From Campylobacter hyointestinalis subsp. lawsonii (GTDB lineage: Bacteria; Campylobacterota; Campylobacteria; Campylobacterales; Campylobacteraceae), in contig NZ_CP053828.1 in NCBI RefSeq assembly GCF_013372165.1, positions 1,240,001-1,304,000 on the forward strand: a stretch of 64,000 nucleotides of DNA, given 5' to 3'. The translations under genes and the position numbers were made by a program. How positions within the stretch are numbered: position 1 is the stretch's first letter; every line of letters starts with the position of its first letter. This document shows positions 18,768 to 27,163 of the stretch, piece after piece. The notes beneath the pieces were generated by a model. It was given only the letters and a program-made list of their open reading frames with translations. It did no database searches and was not told the DNA's origin.

Positions 18768-19766
18768 ATGAAAAAATTACTGATCTTTACGGCTTGTGCT
18801 TTGCTAATATTAACCGGTTGTACTACAAAAAGACAATATTTTGAGCCGACTGAAGTTTCAAAAGAGATGAGTTATACAGATAATCTTCCTTCTAGCATAA
18901 AATATACAACAAGAAATGGTGCTACGCTTGAAGATGGTGAAATAATCACAAAAAATGGTCTATCTAAAAATATAAAATTGGCTAAAAATGACAGCTTTAT
19001 CGGCGAATTTGAAGGTAAATTTATCGTCTCAAATTTAGATGGAACACTTAAAGTCATAGATAATACTCAAACTATATATGAAAGAAAATTTAATAACGCA
19101 ATCATTTCAGCGTCCATAGAAGGACAGATGCTTGCAGCACTTAGCTCAAATAACACTATATATCTTATAGATATAAACAGTGATAGTGTAAGCTTGCAAT
19201 ACACTATAGGCGACACATACGCCCAAGACTCTAGAGCGGCCGCGCCAGTATTTTTAAATTCTATCATCATATATCCTACATTAGATGGAAAAATAATGAT
19301 AGTAGATAGAGCAAAAGGAGCGATAATAAGAGACGCCGTAGTAAGTAGCGAACCATTTTTTAACAATATCATCTTCTTAGACATTATACAAGATAAAATG
19401 TTTGCGGCAACTGCTACTAAGGTTATGATGATTAGCCCAAATAATACAAAATATTATGACGGACAGATAAAAGATGTTTTATTATATCAAAACAAAATAT
19501 TTATTTTTCTAAAAGACGGTAATATCGAAGTTACCGACTTAGAACTAAATTCTTTAGCGAAAAAAGAGTTTAAATTTGCTATTTTTTCAAATATCATACC
19601 AAGTGGCGATAATTTATATATATTTGAGAAAACAGGCTACCTTATCAAAACAGATCTAGATCTAAAAAATAGCGAAGTTATAGAGCTAAACTCAGAAATA
19701 AAAGATAAGAGTTTTGCAGGAAAACGCGCATTTTATTATGATGATAAGATTTTAGAAATCAGATAA
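18768..19766 (+). CDS. lipoprotein with beta-propeller-like repeats
   Basis: The 332-residue product has a lipoprotein signal peptide: KKLLIFTACALLILTGC, with the lipobox cysteine at residue 18. The rest is made of short beta-rich repeats (FIVSNLDGTLKVID; TIYLIDINSDSVSLQY; KIMIVDRAKGAIIRD) typical of PQQ/WD-like propellers. In operon context with the preceding membrane protein it recalls the YfgM-BamB arrangement, so a BamB-like outer-membrane assembly role is an inference only. It is followed one base later by a small unknown gene. Confidence 0.8.
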   Translation: MKKLLIFTACALLILTGCTTKRQYFEPTEVSKEMSYTDNLPSSIKYTTRNGATLEDGEIITKNGLSKNIKLAKNDSFIGEFEGKFIVSNLDGTLKVIDNTQTIYERKFNNAIISASIEGQMLAALSSNNTIYLIDINSDSVSLQYTIGDTYAQDSRAAAPVFLNSIIIYPTLDGKIMIVDRAKGAIIRDAVVSSEPFFNNIIFLDIIQDKMFAATATKVMMISPNNTKYYDGQIKDVLLYQNKIFIFLKDGNIEVTDLELNSLAKKEFKFAIFSNIIPSGDNLYIFEKTGYLIKTDLDLKNSEVIELNSEIKDKSFAGKRAFYYDDKILEIR

Positions 19767-19767
19767 T

Positions 19768-20094
19768 ATGGATAATCAAATTTGCGAAATTTTTAATGCA
19801 AATAAAATCTTACTTAAAAATTTAAAGACTTTAAATTTTAGCGATTTTAGCAAAAGGCGTAGTTATCAGCTGTTTTTTGGCATAGATAAAAACAGCTTTT
19901 ATACGCTTGTTTTTTTTAGAAATGCTAAAAGTAAGTTGCTAAAAAAAGAATTTGAAGAGATTTTTGATATCTGCAAACTTATAGAGACTAAATTTGATAC
20001 AAATATAAAAAAGCATATTTTGTTTTATAACTCTCAAATTTGTTCTAAGATAATAACTCAAACAAAAGACTGGAAATTTTATGCTTTTATGTGA
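19768..20094 (+). CDS. small conserved protein of unknown function
   Basis: I do not recognise this 108-residue protein. It has no signal peptide or membrane segment and is rich in Lys, Phe and Asn, with alternating hydrophobic and basic stretches (RSYQLFFGIDKNSFYTLVFF; KKHILFYNSQICSKI). It lies one base after the lipoprotein gene and overlaps coaX by 14 bases, so it is a genuine part of the operon. C. jejuni has a gene of like size at this position before coaX. Confidence 0.7.
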   Translation: MDNQICEIFNANKILLKNLKTLNFSDFSKRRSYQLFFGIDKNSFYTLVFFRNAKSKLLKKEFEEIFDICKLIETKFDTNIKKHILFYNSQICSKIITQTKDWKFYAFM

Positions 20095-20713
20095 TATAGG
20101 AAATACCACTGCCACCTTCTATAAAGATAGAAAAATATGGAATTTAGAGATAGATAAATTTAGGGTTTGGCAGCCTAATGAAAAAGTGTATTTTATAAAC
20201 GTCAATGACAAAATCGCGGATAAATTAAACGATCATATGTTTATGGATATGAGCGAATTTATTAAATTTAATACGACTTACATAGGGCTTGGTATAGACC
20301 GAGCCGCTGCTTGTTATAGTATAAATACCGGTCTTGTAGTAGATGCTGGAAGTGCTATAACTATGGACGTGATGTCAAATGGCATACATATTGGAGGATT
20401 GATACTTCCTGGGATTTCAACTACGTTAAAAGCCTTAAAAACTATATCTGATAGACTTGATAAACCATTAAACTCAGCCATAGAACTAGACTGTTTGCCT
20501 CAAAAAACGACTGACGCTATAAGCTATGGAATTATAAAACCGATCATACTACTAATTGAAGAGCTTTCAAATGATAAACCTATATATTTTACAGGTGGAG
20601 ATGGCGAGTTTTTATCGAGATTTTTTAAAAATGCCATATACGATAGAACTTTAGTCTTTCGCGGAATACAAAAAGCAATAGATGAAAATAAGGAGATTTT
20701 TTGCTTACAGTAG
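20081..20713 (+). CDS. coaX: type III pantothenate kinase
   Basis: CoaX phosphorylates pantothenate in the first step of coenzyme A synthesis. The 210-residue protein has the ASKHA-fold phosphate site at the start (MLLCDIGNTTATFY), the GIDRAAACYSI motif (about 72-82), VVDAGSAITMDV (about 88-99) and GGLILPGISTTLKAL (about 105-119). Type III enzymes are shorter than many (about 250) in Campylobacterota, so 210 residues is acceptable. It begins inside the preceding gene and its last 13 bases overlap hisG. Confidence 0.93.
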   Translation: MLLCDIGNTTATFYKDRKIWNLEIDKFRVWQPNEKVYFINVNDKIADKLNDHMFMDMSEFIKFNTTYIGLGIDRAAACYSINTGLVVDAGSAITMDVMSNGIHIGGLILPGISTTLKALKTISDRLDKPLNSAIELDCLPQKTTDAISYGIIKPIILLIEELSNDKPIYFTGGDGEFLSRFFKNAIYDRTLVFRGIQKAIDENKEIFCLQ

Positions 20714-21339
20714 CTTTACCAAAAGGCAGGATTGCTGATGAAACTTTGGAGATCTTTAGCAAGATCTTTGATGATAAATTTGAATTTGAAGATAGAAAAC
20801 TCACGATGAAAAAAGGAAATTTTGAGTTTTTAATGGTTAGAAATCAAGATATTCCAACTTACGTTACTAACGGTGCGGCAGATATCGGAGTGGTAGGACT
20901 TGACGTTTTAGAAGAGCATCAAGTAGATGTACTTCGTCTTTTAGATCTAAAACTAGGAGTTTGTAAGGTTTGCATAGGTATAAAAAATAACGATACGCTA
21001 GACTATAGCAAACCCGAGATAAAAATAGCAACAAAAATGCCAAATATCACTAGAAACTATTTTGCAAAAAAAGCAACTGGGGTGAAGATTATAAAACTAT
21101 ATGGTTCTATAGAATTGGCTCCTATAGTTGGGCTAAGTGATGCTATAGTCGATATCGTAGAGACTGGCACCACTATGAAACAAAATGGTCTAAAAGTCGC
21201 AGAAACCATAATGGATAGCTCAGCGCATCTCATATCAAACAAAAATAGTTTTATCGTAAAAAGAGAAGAGATATTCTCTTTGTATCATAAGATAAACGCA
21301 GTCATCAACTCAAAGATATCTCTTAAATCCTATGTCTAG
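20701..21339 (+). CDS. hisG: ATP phosphoribosyltransferase, short form (HisG_S)
   Basis: HisG joins PRPP and ATP in the first step of histidine synthesis. The start is TTG, 5 bases after AAGGAG within coaX. At 212 residues it is the short catalytic form, with LPKGRIADETLEIF, the GAADIGVVGLDVL segment (about 60-72) and the PRPP loop IVDIVETGTTMKQNGL (about 149-164). It lacks the C-terminal regulatory domain found in the long form, as in C. jejuni. Short forms require a HisZ partner, which is not in this window. HisB is encoded 26 kb away, so histidine genes are scattered. Confidence 0.93.
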   Translation: MLTVALPKGRIADETLEIFSKIFDDKFEFEDRKLTMKKGNFEFLMVRNQDIPTYVTNGAADIGVVGLDVLEEHQVDVLRLLDLKLGVCKVCIGIKNNDTLDYSKPEIKIATKMPNITRNYFAKKATGVKIIKLYGSIELAPIVGLSDAIVDIVETGTTMKQNGLKVAETIMDSSAHLISNKNSFIVKREEIFSLYHKINAVINSKISLKSYV

Positions 21340-21517
21340 TAGATTTTTATACAGATATCAGACTATGGATGCTATTAGTTTTTTAAGATAGTAGTCATAA
21401 ATGCGATGAAAAATATCGGTATAAAAAACATTTAGTAAGCACTACTTATGATGTTGGCTGGAGCTCTTGTGTGTTTTTGCGTGCATATAATTTTTATATT
21501 ACAAAAAAGGGAAATTA
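21332..21517 (+). pseudogene. possible decayed gene between hisG and the metallophosphoesterase
   Basis: No intact reading frame fills this gap. An ATG overlapping the hisG end (21332) reads MSSRFLYRYQTMDAIS, then hits stops beyond a T-run; shifting frame at that T-run continues FFKIVVINAMKNIGIKNI to a stop. A further shift reads a hydrophobic stretch MMLAGALVCFCVHIIFILQK from 21448. The three pieces could together be a small membrane protein broken by frameshifts. I cannot name the parent gene, and the reading may be chance. Confidence 0.3.
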
Positions 21518-22618
21518 TTGAGTTATTTTGCTATCACGGCTAGTTTGCTGTTTATATTTATAAATTTTTATTCTTACAGATCGCTAAGCAAAAATTATGT
21601 TCTCATGAAATTTAAAAAATCATTAGCCGTAATTTTTATTTTGCTGTTTATATTTGAGTTATTATTTTTCATAAGCCTAAAAAATGGCGAACTACACGGA
21701 GTAATATATAAAATATCTATATTTTCTATCGGTATCAGTTTTATGCTATTTTGCATACTTATTCTTTATGATGGACTGCTTTTTGGAACTACTAAATTTA
21801 GTAAAGGCAGAAGAAAGGCGTTGAAGTTTTTACTAGATATAACTGTGCTCATAGGATTTTTTTCATATCTATTTAAAGGTATTTATAACGCCAACTACAA
21901 TACAGTGATTACATTTAGAAAAGTAACGCTTGAAAACTTAAAACAACCACTAAATATAGCGATCCTAAGCGATATACACATAGGAGAGTTTTTACGAAAA
22001 GATTTTTTACAAAGGCTTGTGGATCAAGTAAATAGTTTAAACGTAGATGCTGTATTTTTAGTGGGCGATATAGTCGATCTTAGTGCTGATAAACTTGGAG
22101 ATTTTTTAGATCCACTAAATGATTTAAGATCTAAATTTGGTACGTTTTTAGTAGTAGGAAATCACGAGTATTATCACGGAATAGAAGAACTTTTGGTTAA
22201 ATTTAAAAGCCTAAATTTAAAGGTTTTAGAAAATGAAAGCGTAAGTTTTGGTGGAATAAATTTAGCCGGAGTCTATGATATAGCCGGTTTAAAAATGAAT
22301 ACGCATAAACCGGATTTTTCTAAGGCATTAGAGAATTTAGACAGAGCATTACCAACTGTGCTGCTGACTCATCAACCAAAATCCTTATCGTATTTAAATG
22401 GCGAAGTGGATCTTGCAATATGTGGGCATACTCACGCAGGGCAGATCTTTCCATTTTCACTTCTTGTTTGGCTAGATCAAAAATACGTATATGGGCTATA
22501 TAAACTCAGTAAAAAAATGCAACTTCTAGTAAGTAGCGGGGTTGGTTTCTGGGGACCTCCTATGAGAATACTAAGTAAAAGCGAAATAGTATATCTAAGC
22601 TTAAATAAGAAAGGCTAA
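21518..22618 (+). CDS. membrane-bound metallophosphoesterase
   Basis: The 366-residue protein starts at TTG after AAAGGGAAAT. Four hydrophobic segments fill the first 130 residues, followed by a calcineurin-like phosphoesterase domain with all family motifs: LSDIHIG (D-x-H), LVGDIVD (G-D-x-x-D), VVGNHEYYHG (GNHE) and AICGHTHAGQIFP (GHxH). The family includes YaeI-type enzymes acting at the membrane. It is followed 3 bases later by psd; the same pair occurs in C. jejuni. The substrate is unknown, though the neighbour suggests phospholipid metabolism. Confidence 0.88.
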   Translation: MSYFAITASLLFIFINFYSYRSLSKNYVLMKFKKSLAVIFILLFIFELLFFISLKNGELHGVIYKISIFSIGISFMLFCILILYDGLLFGTTKFSKGRRKALKFLLDITVLIGFFSYLFKGIYNANYNTVITFRKVTLENLKQPLNIAILSDIHIGEFLRKDFLQRLVDQVNSLNVDAVFLVGDIVDLSADKLGDFLDPLNDLRSKFGTFLVVGNHEYYHGIEELLVKFKSLNLKVLENESVSFGGINLAGVYDIAGLKMNTHKPDFSKALENLDRALPTVLLTHQPKSLSYLNGEVDLAICGHTHAGQIFPFSLLVWLDQKYVYGLYKLSKKMQLLVSSGVGFWGPPMRILSKSEIVYLSLNKKG

Positions 22619-22621
22619 AAT

Positions 22622-23413
22622 ATGGATTATAATAAATTTTCAAACTACTTTGGTCTCATAGCGCATCATAAATTTCCAAAACTAGTGCAAAATTTGATAA
22701 ATAAATGGTATGTTAAAAAATTTAAAATAGATATGAGCGAATTTGACAGCGTGGATAAATTTGACAGCTTAAACGCCCTATTTACTAGAACATTAAAAAA
22801 ACAAAGAGAGCTAGAAGATGGATTTATCTCTCCTAGTGATGGCGTTTGCTTAGAATGTAAAACCGGCAACTTAAATACCGCCTATAGTATAAAAAACTTC
22901 TCATACAAGATAGACGAACTTTTAGAACAAAGCTTTTGCAAAGAAGAGTTGCAAGGCGAATTTAATTATCTAAACATATATTTATCGCCTAAAGATTATC
23001 ATCATTATCACGCACCACAAAACTTGCAAATATTAAATTTACTATATATTCCTGGTAAGCTTTTTAGCGTAGCTCCAAAATGGCTACAAAAAGTAGATAA
23101 TCTTTACTCTAAAAATGAAAGAGTCGTGATAAAAGCTAAGCTTGATAATGGGAGTTTTATATGGATAGTTTTTGTAGGAGCTCTAAACGTCGGTAAAATG
23201 AAATTTGACTTTGAACCTCGTATCAATACAAATGCAAACGCTAAGAGTGCATTTTATACATACGATAATCTAAATTTAAAAAAGGGCGAACATATAGGAA
23301 ATTTCGAACTTGGCTCAACCATAGTAATAATAAGCAAAAAAGGCGTGATCTCCTACGATATAAAAGCAGGAGATAAGCTAAAATTTGGATGCTCTATAGG
23401 CAAGATGACTTAA
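22622..23413 (+). CDS. psd: phosphatidylserine decarboxylase proenzyme
   Basis: Psd makes phosphatidylethanolamine by decarboxylating phosphatidylserine. The 263-residue proenzyme shows FTRTLKKQRELED, the SPSDG segment (about 64-68), the metal/catalytic histidine region LSPKDYHHYHAP (about 121-132) and the self-cleavage site FELGSTIVI (LGST near 235), whose Ser becomes the pyruvoyl group. Its TAA stop shares bases with the convergent napD stop: both are read from one TTAA. No terminator separates the two. Confidence 0.94.
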   Translation: MDYNKFSNYFGLIAHHKFPKLVQNLINKWYVKKFKIDMSEFDSVDKFDSLNALFTRTLKKQRELEDGFISPSDGVCLECKTGNLNTAYSIKNFSYKIDELLEQSFCKEELQGEFNYLNIYLSPKDYHHYHAPQNLQILNLLYIPGKLFSVAPKWLQKVDNLYSKNERVVIKAKLDNGSFIWIVFVGALNVGKMKFDFEPRINTNANAKSAFYTYDNLNLKKGEHIGNFELGSTIVIISKKGVISYDIKAGDKLKFGCSIGKMT

Positions 23414-23745
23414 ACAGCGGGATTTCCATGATACTCTATATCATCTACGCTTGATTCATCTATCTTTCTGAGTATATCGCCTATATTGTTATTGTTTGAT
23501 TTTTCTATATCATCATCTAGGTTTTGATAACTATATATCATAGATACCGTGGCTATGCCAGGAAGTCTTTCTATGCTTTTATACGTTTTTATCTCATCAT
23601 CAAAACTTTGCGATTCGATGAGAGCTACTATCTTATTTTCATTTTGTGCAACAACTTCGCAACCATCTATATCTGAGACTAGGTTCGCGATCTCGCTCAT
23701 CAAATTTAAATCCGCAACATTTATCACAACGCTTGAAATATTCAT
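23410..23745 (-). CDS. napD: NapD, chaperone for NapA maturation
   Basis: NapD binds the twin-arginine signal peptide of NapA and holds back export until the cofactor is inserted. The ATG at 23743-23745 follows GGAG and overlaps the napL stop as ATGA, giving 111 residues; the four-codon longer form is less likely. The N-terminal ferredoxin-like fold (SSVVINVADLNLMSEIANLV; GCEVVAQNENKIVALIE) is the NapD pattern; the C-terminal 30 residues are acidic and Asn-rich. It is the last nap gene, as in C. jejuni. Confidence 0.85.
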   Translation of the reverse strand: MNISSVVINVADLNLMSEIANLVSDIDGCEVVAQNENKIVALIESQSFDDEIKTYKSIERLPGIATVSMIYSYQNLDDDIEKSNNNNIGDILRKIDESSVDDIEYHGNPAV

Positions 23746-24638
23746 CTTATACTCCAAAAATAGATTGTATTGTCGTAGCTAATACTTATCAATGTATCAT
23801 TCCAAAACAGAAGATAACTTACTTGCTCTTTATCATAATCGATATGTTTAAGCAGCTCGGCGTTATTTGTACTAAATATATCTATGCCGTCCTCAGTATA
23901 ATATGCTCCAAAATTCTCACTCAAACCGACTCTAAAAACGTGTTTATTGTTCGTTTTAAAGATATGTGGTTTTTCTCCATCAAAATAATAAGCTAAATTT
24001 TCAGCCGAACCAGCTAAAAATTTATCTCCCACAGCACCTACGCTATATAATATATCTTTTTGTATAGGTAGTTCTTTAACCACTTTTTTAGTTTTAACAT
24101 CAAAATAATATACGACTCCACCCTCGCTAACAGCAACCAAATAAGAGCCTAGATAAACGCTTTCACTTATCCAAGAAGAATAGCTAAGTTTTGCTTCTAA
24201 AGTAAGCTTTTTAGAGTTTAAATCTAGATAATATACTTCGCTACTCAAGCTAACAAGCAAGATTAAATTTTCATTTAGAAAAAATATTCCTTTTATGCCC
24301 TCTTCTACATCAAATGAAGTGAGCTTTCCATCAAAAACGCCTACTTTTTTAAGTTTATTATCGGTTTCATATATAAAAGCGATTTTACCTTTAAAAACAT
24401 CTATGCCACTGATTCTAGAACCGATATTTTTTTGTGTAGTTGTTGAAATTTTTGGTAGTTCTAGTATCTTTGTTAAGCTTTTATTTTTAAGGTCATAATT
24501 ATATAATTCCCCGCTATCAAGTCCTATAAAAAGCGTGTTTTGATCTAGTTTTGCACCTACGACATTTGCATCTAAATCTAGCTTAGAATCTGCAAATAAA
24601 ACTATAAAAAAACTAAATAAAACTACAAAAAATTTCAT
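23742..24638 (-). CDS. napL: NapL, periplasmic beta-propeller-like protein
   Basis: The 298-residue product has a signal peptide (MKFFVVLFSFFIVLFADS) and a body of short beta-strand repeats (LFIGLDSGELYNYDLKNKSL; VYYLDLNSKKLTLEA; VVYYFDVKTKKVVKELP) like a WD/PQQ propeller. NapL is found in the nap clusters of Campylobacterota, where it is not essential for catalysis and probably helps maturation or electron transfer; its precise function is not established. It lies between napF (10 bases upstream) and napD. Confidence 0.88.
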   Translation of the reverse strand: MKFFVVLFSFFIVLFADSKLDLDANVVGAKLDQNTLFIGLDSGELYNYDLKNKSLTKILELPKISTTTQKNIGSRISGIDVFKGKIAFIYETDNKLKKVGVFDGKLTSFDVEEGIKGIFFLNENLILLVSLSSEVYYLDLNSKKLTLEAKLSYSSWISESVYLGSYLVAVSEGGVVYYFDVKTKKVVKELPIQKDILYSVGAVGDKFLAGSAENLAYYFDGEKPHIFKTNNKHVFRVGLSENFGAYYTEDGIDIFSTNNAELLKHIDYDKEQVSYLLFWNDTLISISYDNTIYFWSIR

Positions 24639-24648
24639 ATCTATCCTT

Positions 24649-25104
24649 TCATTCTATACAAATAGCATTTTTAAAGCAAACAGAAACGCACTCTGCGCAA
24701 TTCACACATTTTTCATTGATCATAGGACGAAAAACTCCAAGATAATCAATAGCTTTAAATTTACAAATATCAAAACAGTTATAACAAATAACATCATTCC
24801 ACGCAAGACACGCATTGACGTTTATAGTAGTTTTTGCATCTATAATTGCTTGATTTAGTGGGCTTAAAACACCATTCGGACAAATCTTAGCACACTCTTC
24901 ACAAAAGTCACAACCAGATTTTTTTGTGTCAAATTTAACAACTCCATCTTCTAATGAGAGCAGATCTCTATGACAAACTTGAGCACAAAGCCCACTACAC
25001 TCTAAACAATCAAAAACGCCACCAAAATACGGCGGCGTTATTGTTTTAGGCTTTTGTTTGCCTAAAATCTTACCAAATACCATTCTTTTTGAAAGATCAG
25101 GCAT
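24649..25104 (-). CDS. napF: NapF, ferredoxin-type protein
   Basis: NapF is a cytoplasmic iron-sulphur protein that interacts with NapA during maturation. The 151-residue sequence has four cysteine groups: CLECSGLCAQVC (about 33-44), CDFCEECAKICP (about 65-76), CLAWNDVICYNCFDIC and CVNCAECVSVC near the C-terminus. This is the layout of E. coli NapF, except that the first group is C-x2-C-x3-C-x3-C with one extra residue. There is no signal peptide. It follows napB by 4 bases. As far as I recall, the C. jejuni cluster has no napF at this place. Confidence 0.88.
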   Translation of the reverse strand: MPDLSKRMVFGKILGKQKPKTITPPYFGGVFDCLECSGLCAQVCHRDLLSLEDGVVKFDTKKSGCDFCEECAKICPNGVLSPLNQAIIDAKTTINVNACLAWNDVICYNCFDICKFKAIDYLGVFRPMINEKCVNCAECVSVCFKNAICIE

Positions 25105-25108
25105 TTGA

Positions 25109-25627
25109 TTATATTCCTTGATTTAAGATATCAAGTAAATTTGAACTCTCATTGCTATCTTTATATCTAAAGTCAGCTTTAAAGTTATTTTGTTTAAGAG
25201 GCTTAACGTCTGCTTGAGGTACGTGACATTGAGTACAGTTAAATCTCTCATCGCTAACTTGTCCTTTTAGATCTTTTCCTGTTCTTAGATCTATAAGGTG
25301 ACTTTTAGGAACAGGTATGGTTCCAGCATCTTTTGCCACTTCTGGAGTATGACAAGTAAGGCAGCTATTTAAATCCTTAGTTATAGGCACTAATCCATCT
25401 AGGCTATGCGGGATAAGAGGAGGTGCATTTTCAAAGCTTCTATCAAATCTTTTATTGACGCCAGGTGCATCACCAACCCATTTTATCTCAGGATTTGTAA
25501 CATTAGTCTCATCGCTTAAATCAACTGTTCTAAGACCTATTTCAGTATCTGCAACAGGTTTTTTATTAGTTAAGCTACAAGCACTTATACATAATGCCGC
25601 AGCTAAACAAAGCATAATAGTTTTCAT
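25109..25627 (-). CDS. napB: NapB, dihaem cytochrome c subunit of nitrate reductase
   Basis: NapB passes electrons from the quinol-oxidising module to NapA in the periplasm. The 172-residue protein has two c-type haem sites, CLTCH (about 87-91) and CTQCH (about 131-135), and conserved distal His residues (PHSLDGLVPI; KSHLIDLRTG). The signal peptide ends ALCISACS, which fits a lipobox with Cys17, so the protein may be lipid-anchored rather than soluble. ATG overlaps the napH stop by 4 bases. Confidence 0.93.
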   Translation of the reverse strand: MKTIMLCLAAALCISACSLTNKKPVADTEIGLRTVDLSDETNVTNPEIKWVGDAPGVNKRFDRSFENAPPLIPHSLDGLVPITKDLNSCLTCHTPEVAKDAGTIPVPKSHLIDLRTGKDLKGQVSDERFNCTQCHVPQADVKPLKQNNFKADFRYKDSNESSNLLDILNQGI

Positions 25628-26409
25628 TTATTATCTCCAAATTTTAATATACTAAAGTTGATAGCATCGTCATTACAAGCTTCTATACATTTACCGCAGC
25701 TTATACATTCGCTATTAACAATACCATCTTTAATACCAACTAGATCCAAAACTCTCTCTTCAGGGCAAACCGCTTTACATCTATAGCATTTGCTACATTT
25801 ATTTAAGTCGTATTTAACACGAATCAAACTAAATTTACTAACAATCGCATAAAACGCTCCAAGCGGACAAATATGAGAACAAATAAGTCTTTTACCTACA
25901 AAAGTCTCAATCATAACAATAACAACAGCTACGCTAATAGCACTATAGCTTAAGTAAAACAGATTTCTATTAAACGCATTTACAAAGCTTATACTCTCAA
26001 ACGCAGCTATGCCAAAGACAAAACTAAATATAAGACTTAAAGCTAGTAAATAATATCTTAAGTTTTGACTTACATTTAGGATATTTTTACCTATTTTTAA
26101 TTTTGTTCTTAAAAAAGCCCCAAAATCAGTAAGGATATTTACAGGGCAGACCCATCCACAAAATGCACGAGGAGCAATGAGCGCATAAAATACAAAAACG
26201 ATCACAGCTCCAGTAATTGCTACTGAAGATACACTAAAACTAGCTAAAGCTATTTGCAATATAGCAAAAGGATCGCTTAAATTTATAGTATCAAACAGCA
26301 AAGAACTGCTTAAATTTCCTTGTAAAATCTTAATTCCAAAGACATTGCCGGCAATAAAAAGCAAGATAATGCTAAGTTGAACTAATCTTCTTAAAATAGT
26401 AAATTTCAT
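25624..26409 (-). CDS. napH: NapH, membrane quinol dehydrogenase component
   Basis: NapH anchors the NapGH quinol dehydrogenase that replaces NapC in this phylum. The 261-residue protein has four membrane helices (about 10-30, 45-78, 115-133, 145-168), two cysteine motifs facing the cytoplasm (CGWVCPVNILTDF; CSHICPLGAFY) and a C-terminal domain with two [4Fe-4S] motifs (CSKCYRCKAVCP; CISCGKCIEAC). Overlaps napG by 4 bases and napB by 4 bases. Confidence 0.95.
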   Translation of the reverse strand: MKFTILRRLVQLSIILLFIAGNVFGIKILQGNLSSSLLFDTINLSDPFAILQIALASFSVSSVAITGAVIVFVFYALIAPRAFCGWVCPVNILTDFGAFLRTKLKIGKNILNVSQNLRYYLLALSLIFSFVFGIAAFESISFVNAFNRNLFYLSYSAISVAVVIVMIETFVGKRLICSHICPLGAFYAIVSKFSLIRVKYDLNKCSKCYRCKAVCPEERVLDLVGIKDGIVNSECISCGKCIEACNDDAINFSILKFGDNK

Positions 26410-27161
26410 AGTTCATCTCCATTTAGATATTTTAGACTTTTCTTGCTATCTAGCTTGATTTTAGTATCATTATCTTTGATCCTATTTTCATCACTTTGTT
26501 CCCAGCCTTTTACGTAGTTTTCGTTCATTTCGCCTTTTAGAATTTCTCTAGGGACAACTGTGATAGAAGCCTTCTTAGTTATACAAGACTGCTCACATTT
26601 ACCACATCCAGTACATACATCAGTATCTACTATAGGAAGTAGCAGTGCGTGTTTGCCAGTTCTTTCATTGTGCTTATACTCAAGTTTAAGAGCTTTATCT
26701 ATAAGCGGACAATTCCTATAGCAAGCATCGCATCTAAGGCCAAAATAAGCTATACAAGCTTTATCATCTACAACCGCCATACCCATTTTAGCTTTGTTGA
26801 TATTTAAATTTCCATCATCATCTCTGACAGCACTGACATCTAAGGCTCCAGTTGGACATTTAACAGTACATGGGATATCAGTACACATATAACAAGGAAT
26901 TTCACGAGGTTTGAAAAATGGAGTTCCAATTCCAATTCCGCCATCTTTAAACTGGGCTAATCTTAGCGTATCAAATGGACATGCCTCAACACAGAGTCCA
27001 CAGCGAATGCAAAGAGCTAAAAAGTCATTTTCGTCTCTTGCTGCTGGCGGACGAAGTTTGAGTGTAGGCTCTGCGTTAGCGAATTCGCCATAAGCAAATC
27101 CGCCTGCTGCTAAAAGACCTACTAAGCTAAAACCTTGTTTTATTGCTTCTCTTCTTTGCAT
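26406..27161 (-). CDS. napG: NapG, periplasmic iron-sulphur quinol dehydrogenase component
   Basis: NapG carries electrons from NapH toward NapB. The 251-residue protein opens with a twin-arginine-type signal (MQRREAIKQGFSLVGLLAAGG) and has four [4Fe-4S] cysteine groups: CIRCGLCVEACP (about 50-61), CYMCTDIPCTVKCP, CDACYRNCP and CTGCGKCEQSC. It starts 2 bases after the napA stop. With NapH it explains electron supply without a NapC gene. Confidence 0.95.
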   Translation of the reverse strand: MQRREAIKQGFSLVGLLAAGGFAYGEFANAEPTLKLRPPAARDENDFLALCIRCGLCVEACPFDTLRLAQFKDGGIGIGTPFFKPREIPCYMCTDIPCTVKCPTGALDVSAVRDDDGNLNINKAKMGMAVVDDKACIAYFGLRCDACYRNCPLIDKALKLEYKHNERTGKHALLLPIVDTDVCTGCGKCEQSCITKKASITVVPREILKGEMNENYVKGWEQSDENRIKDNDTKIKLDSKKSLKYLNGDEL

Positions 27162-27163
27162 AA

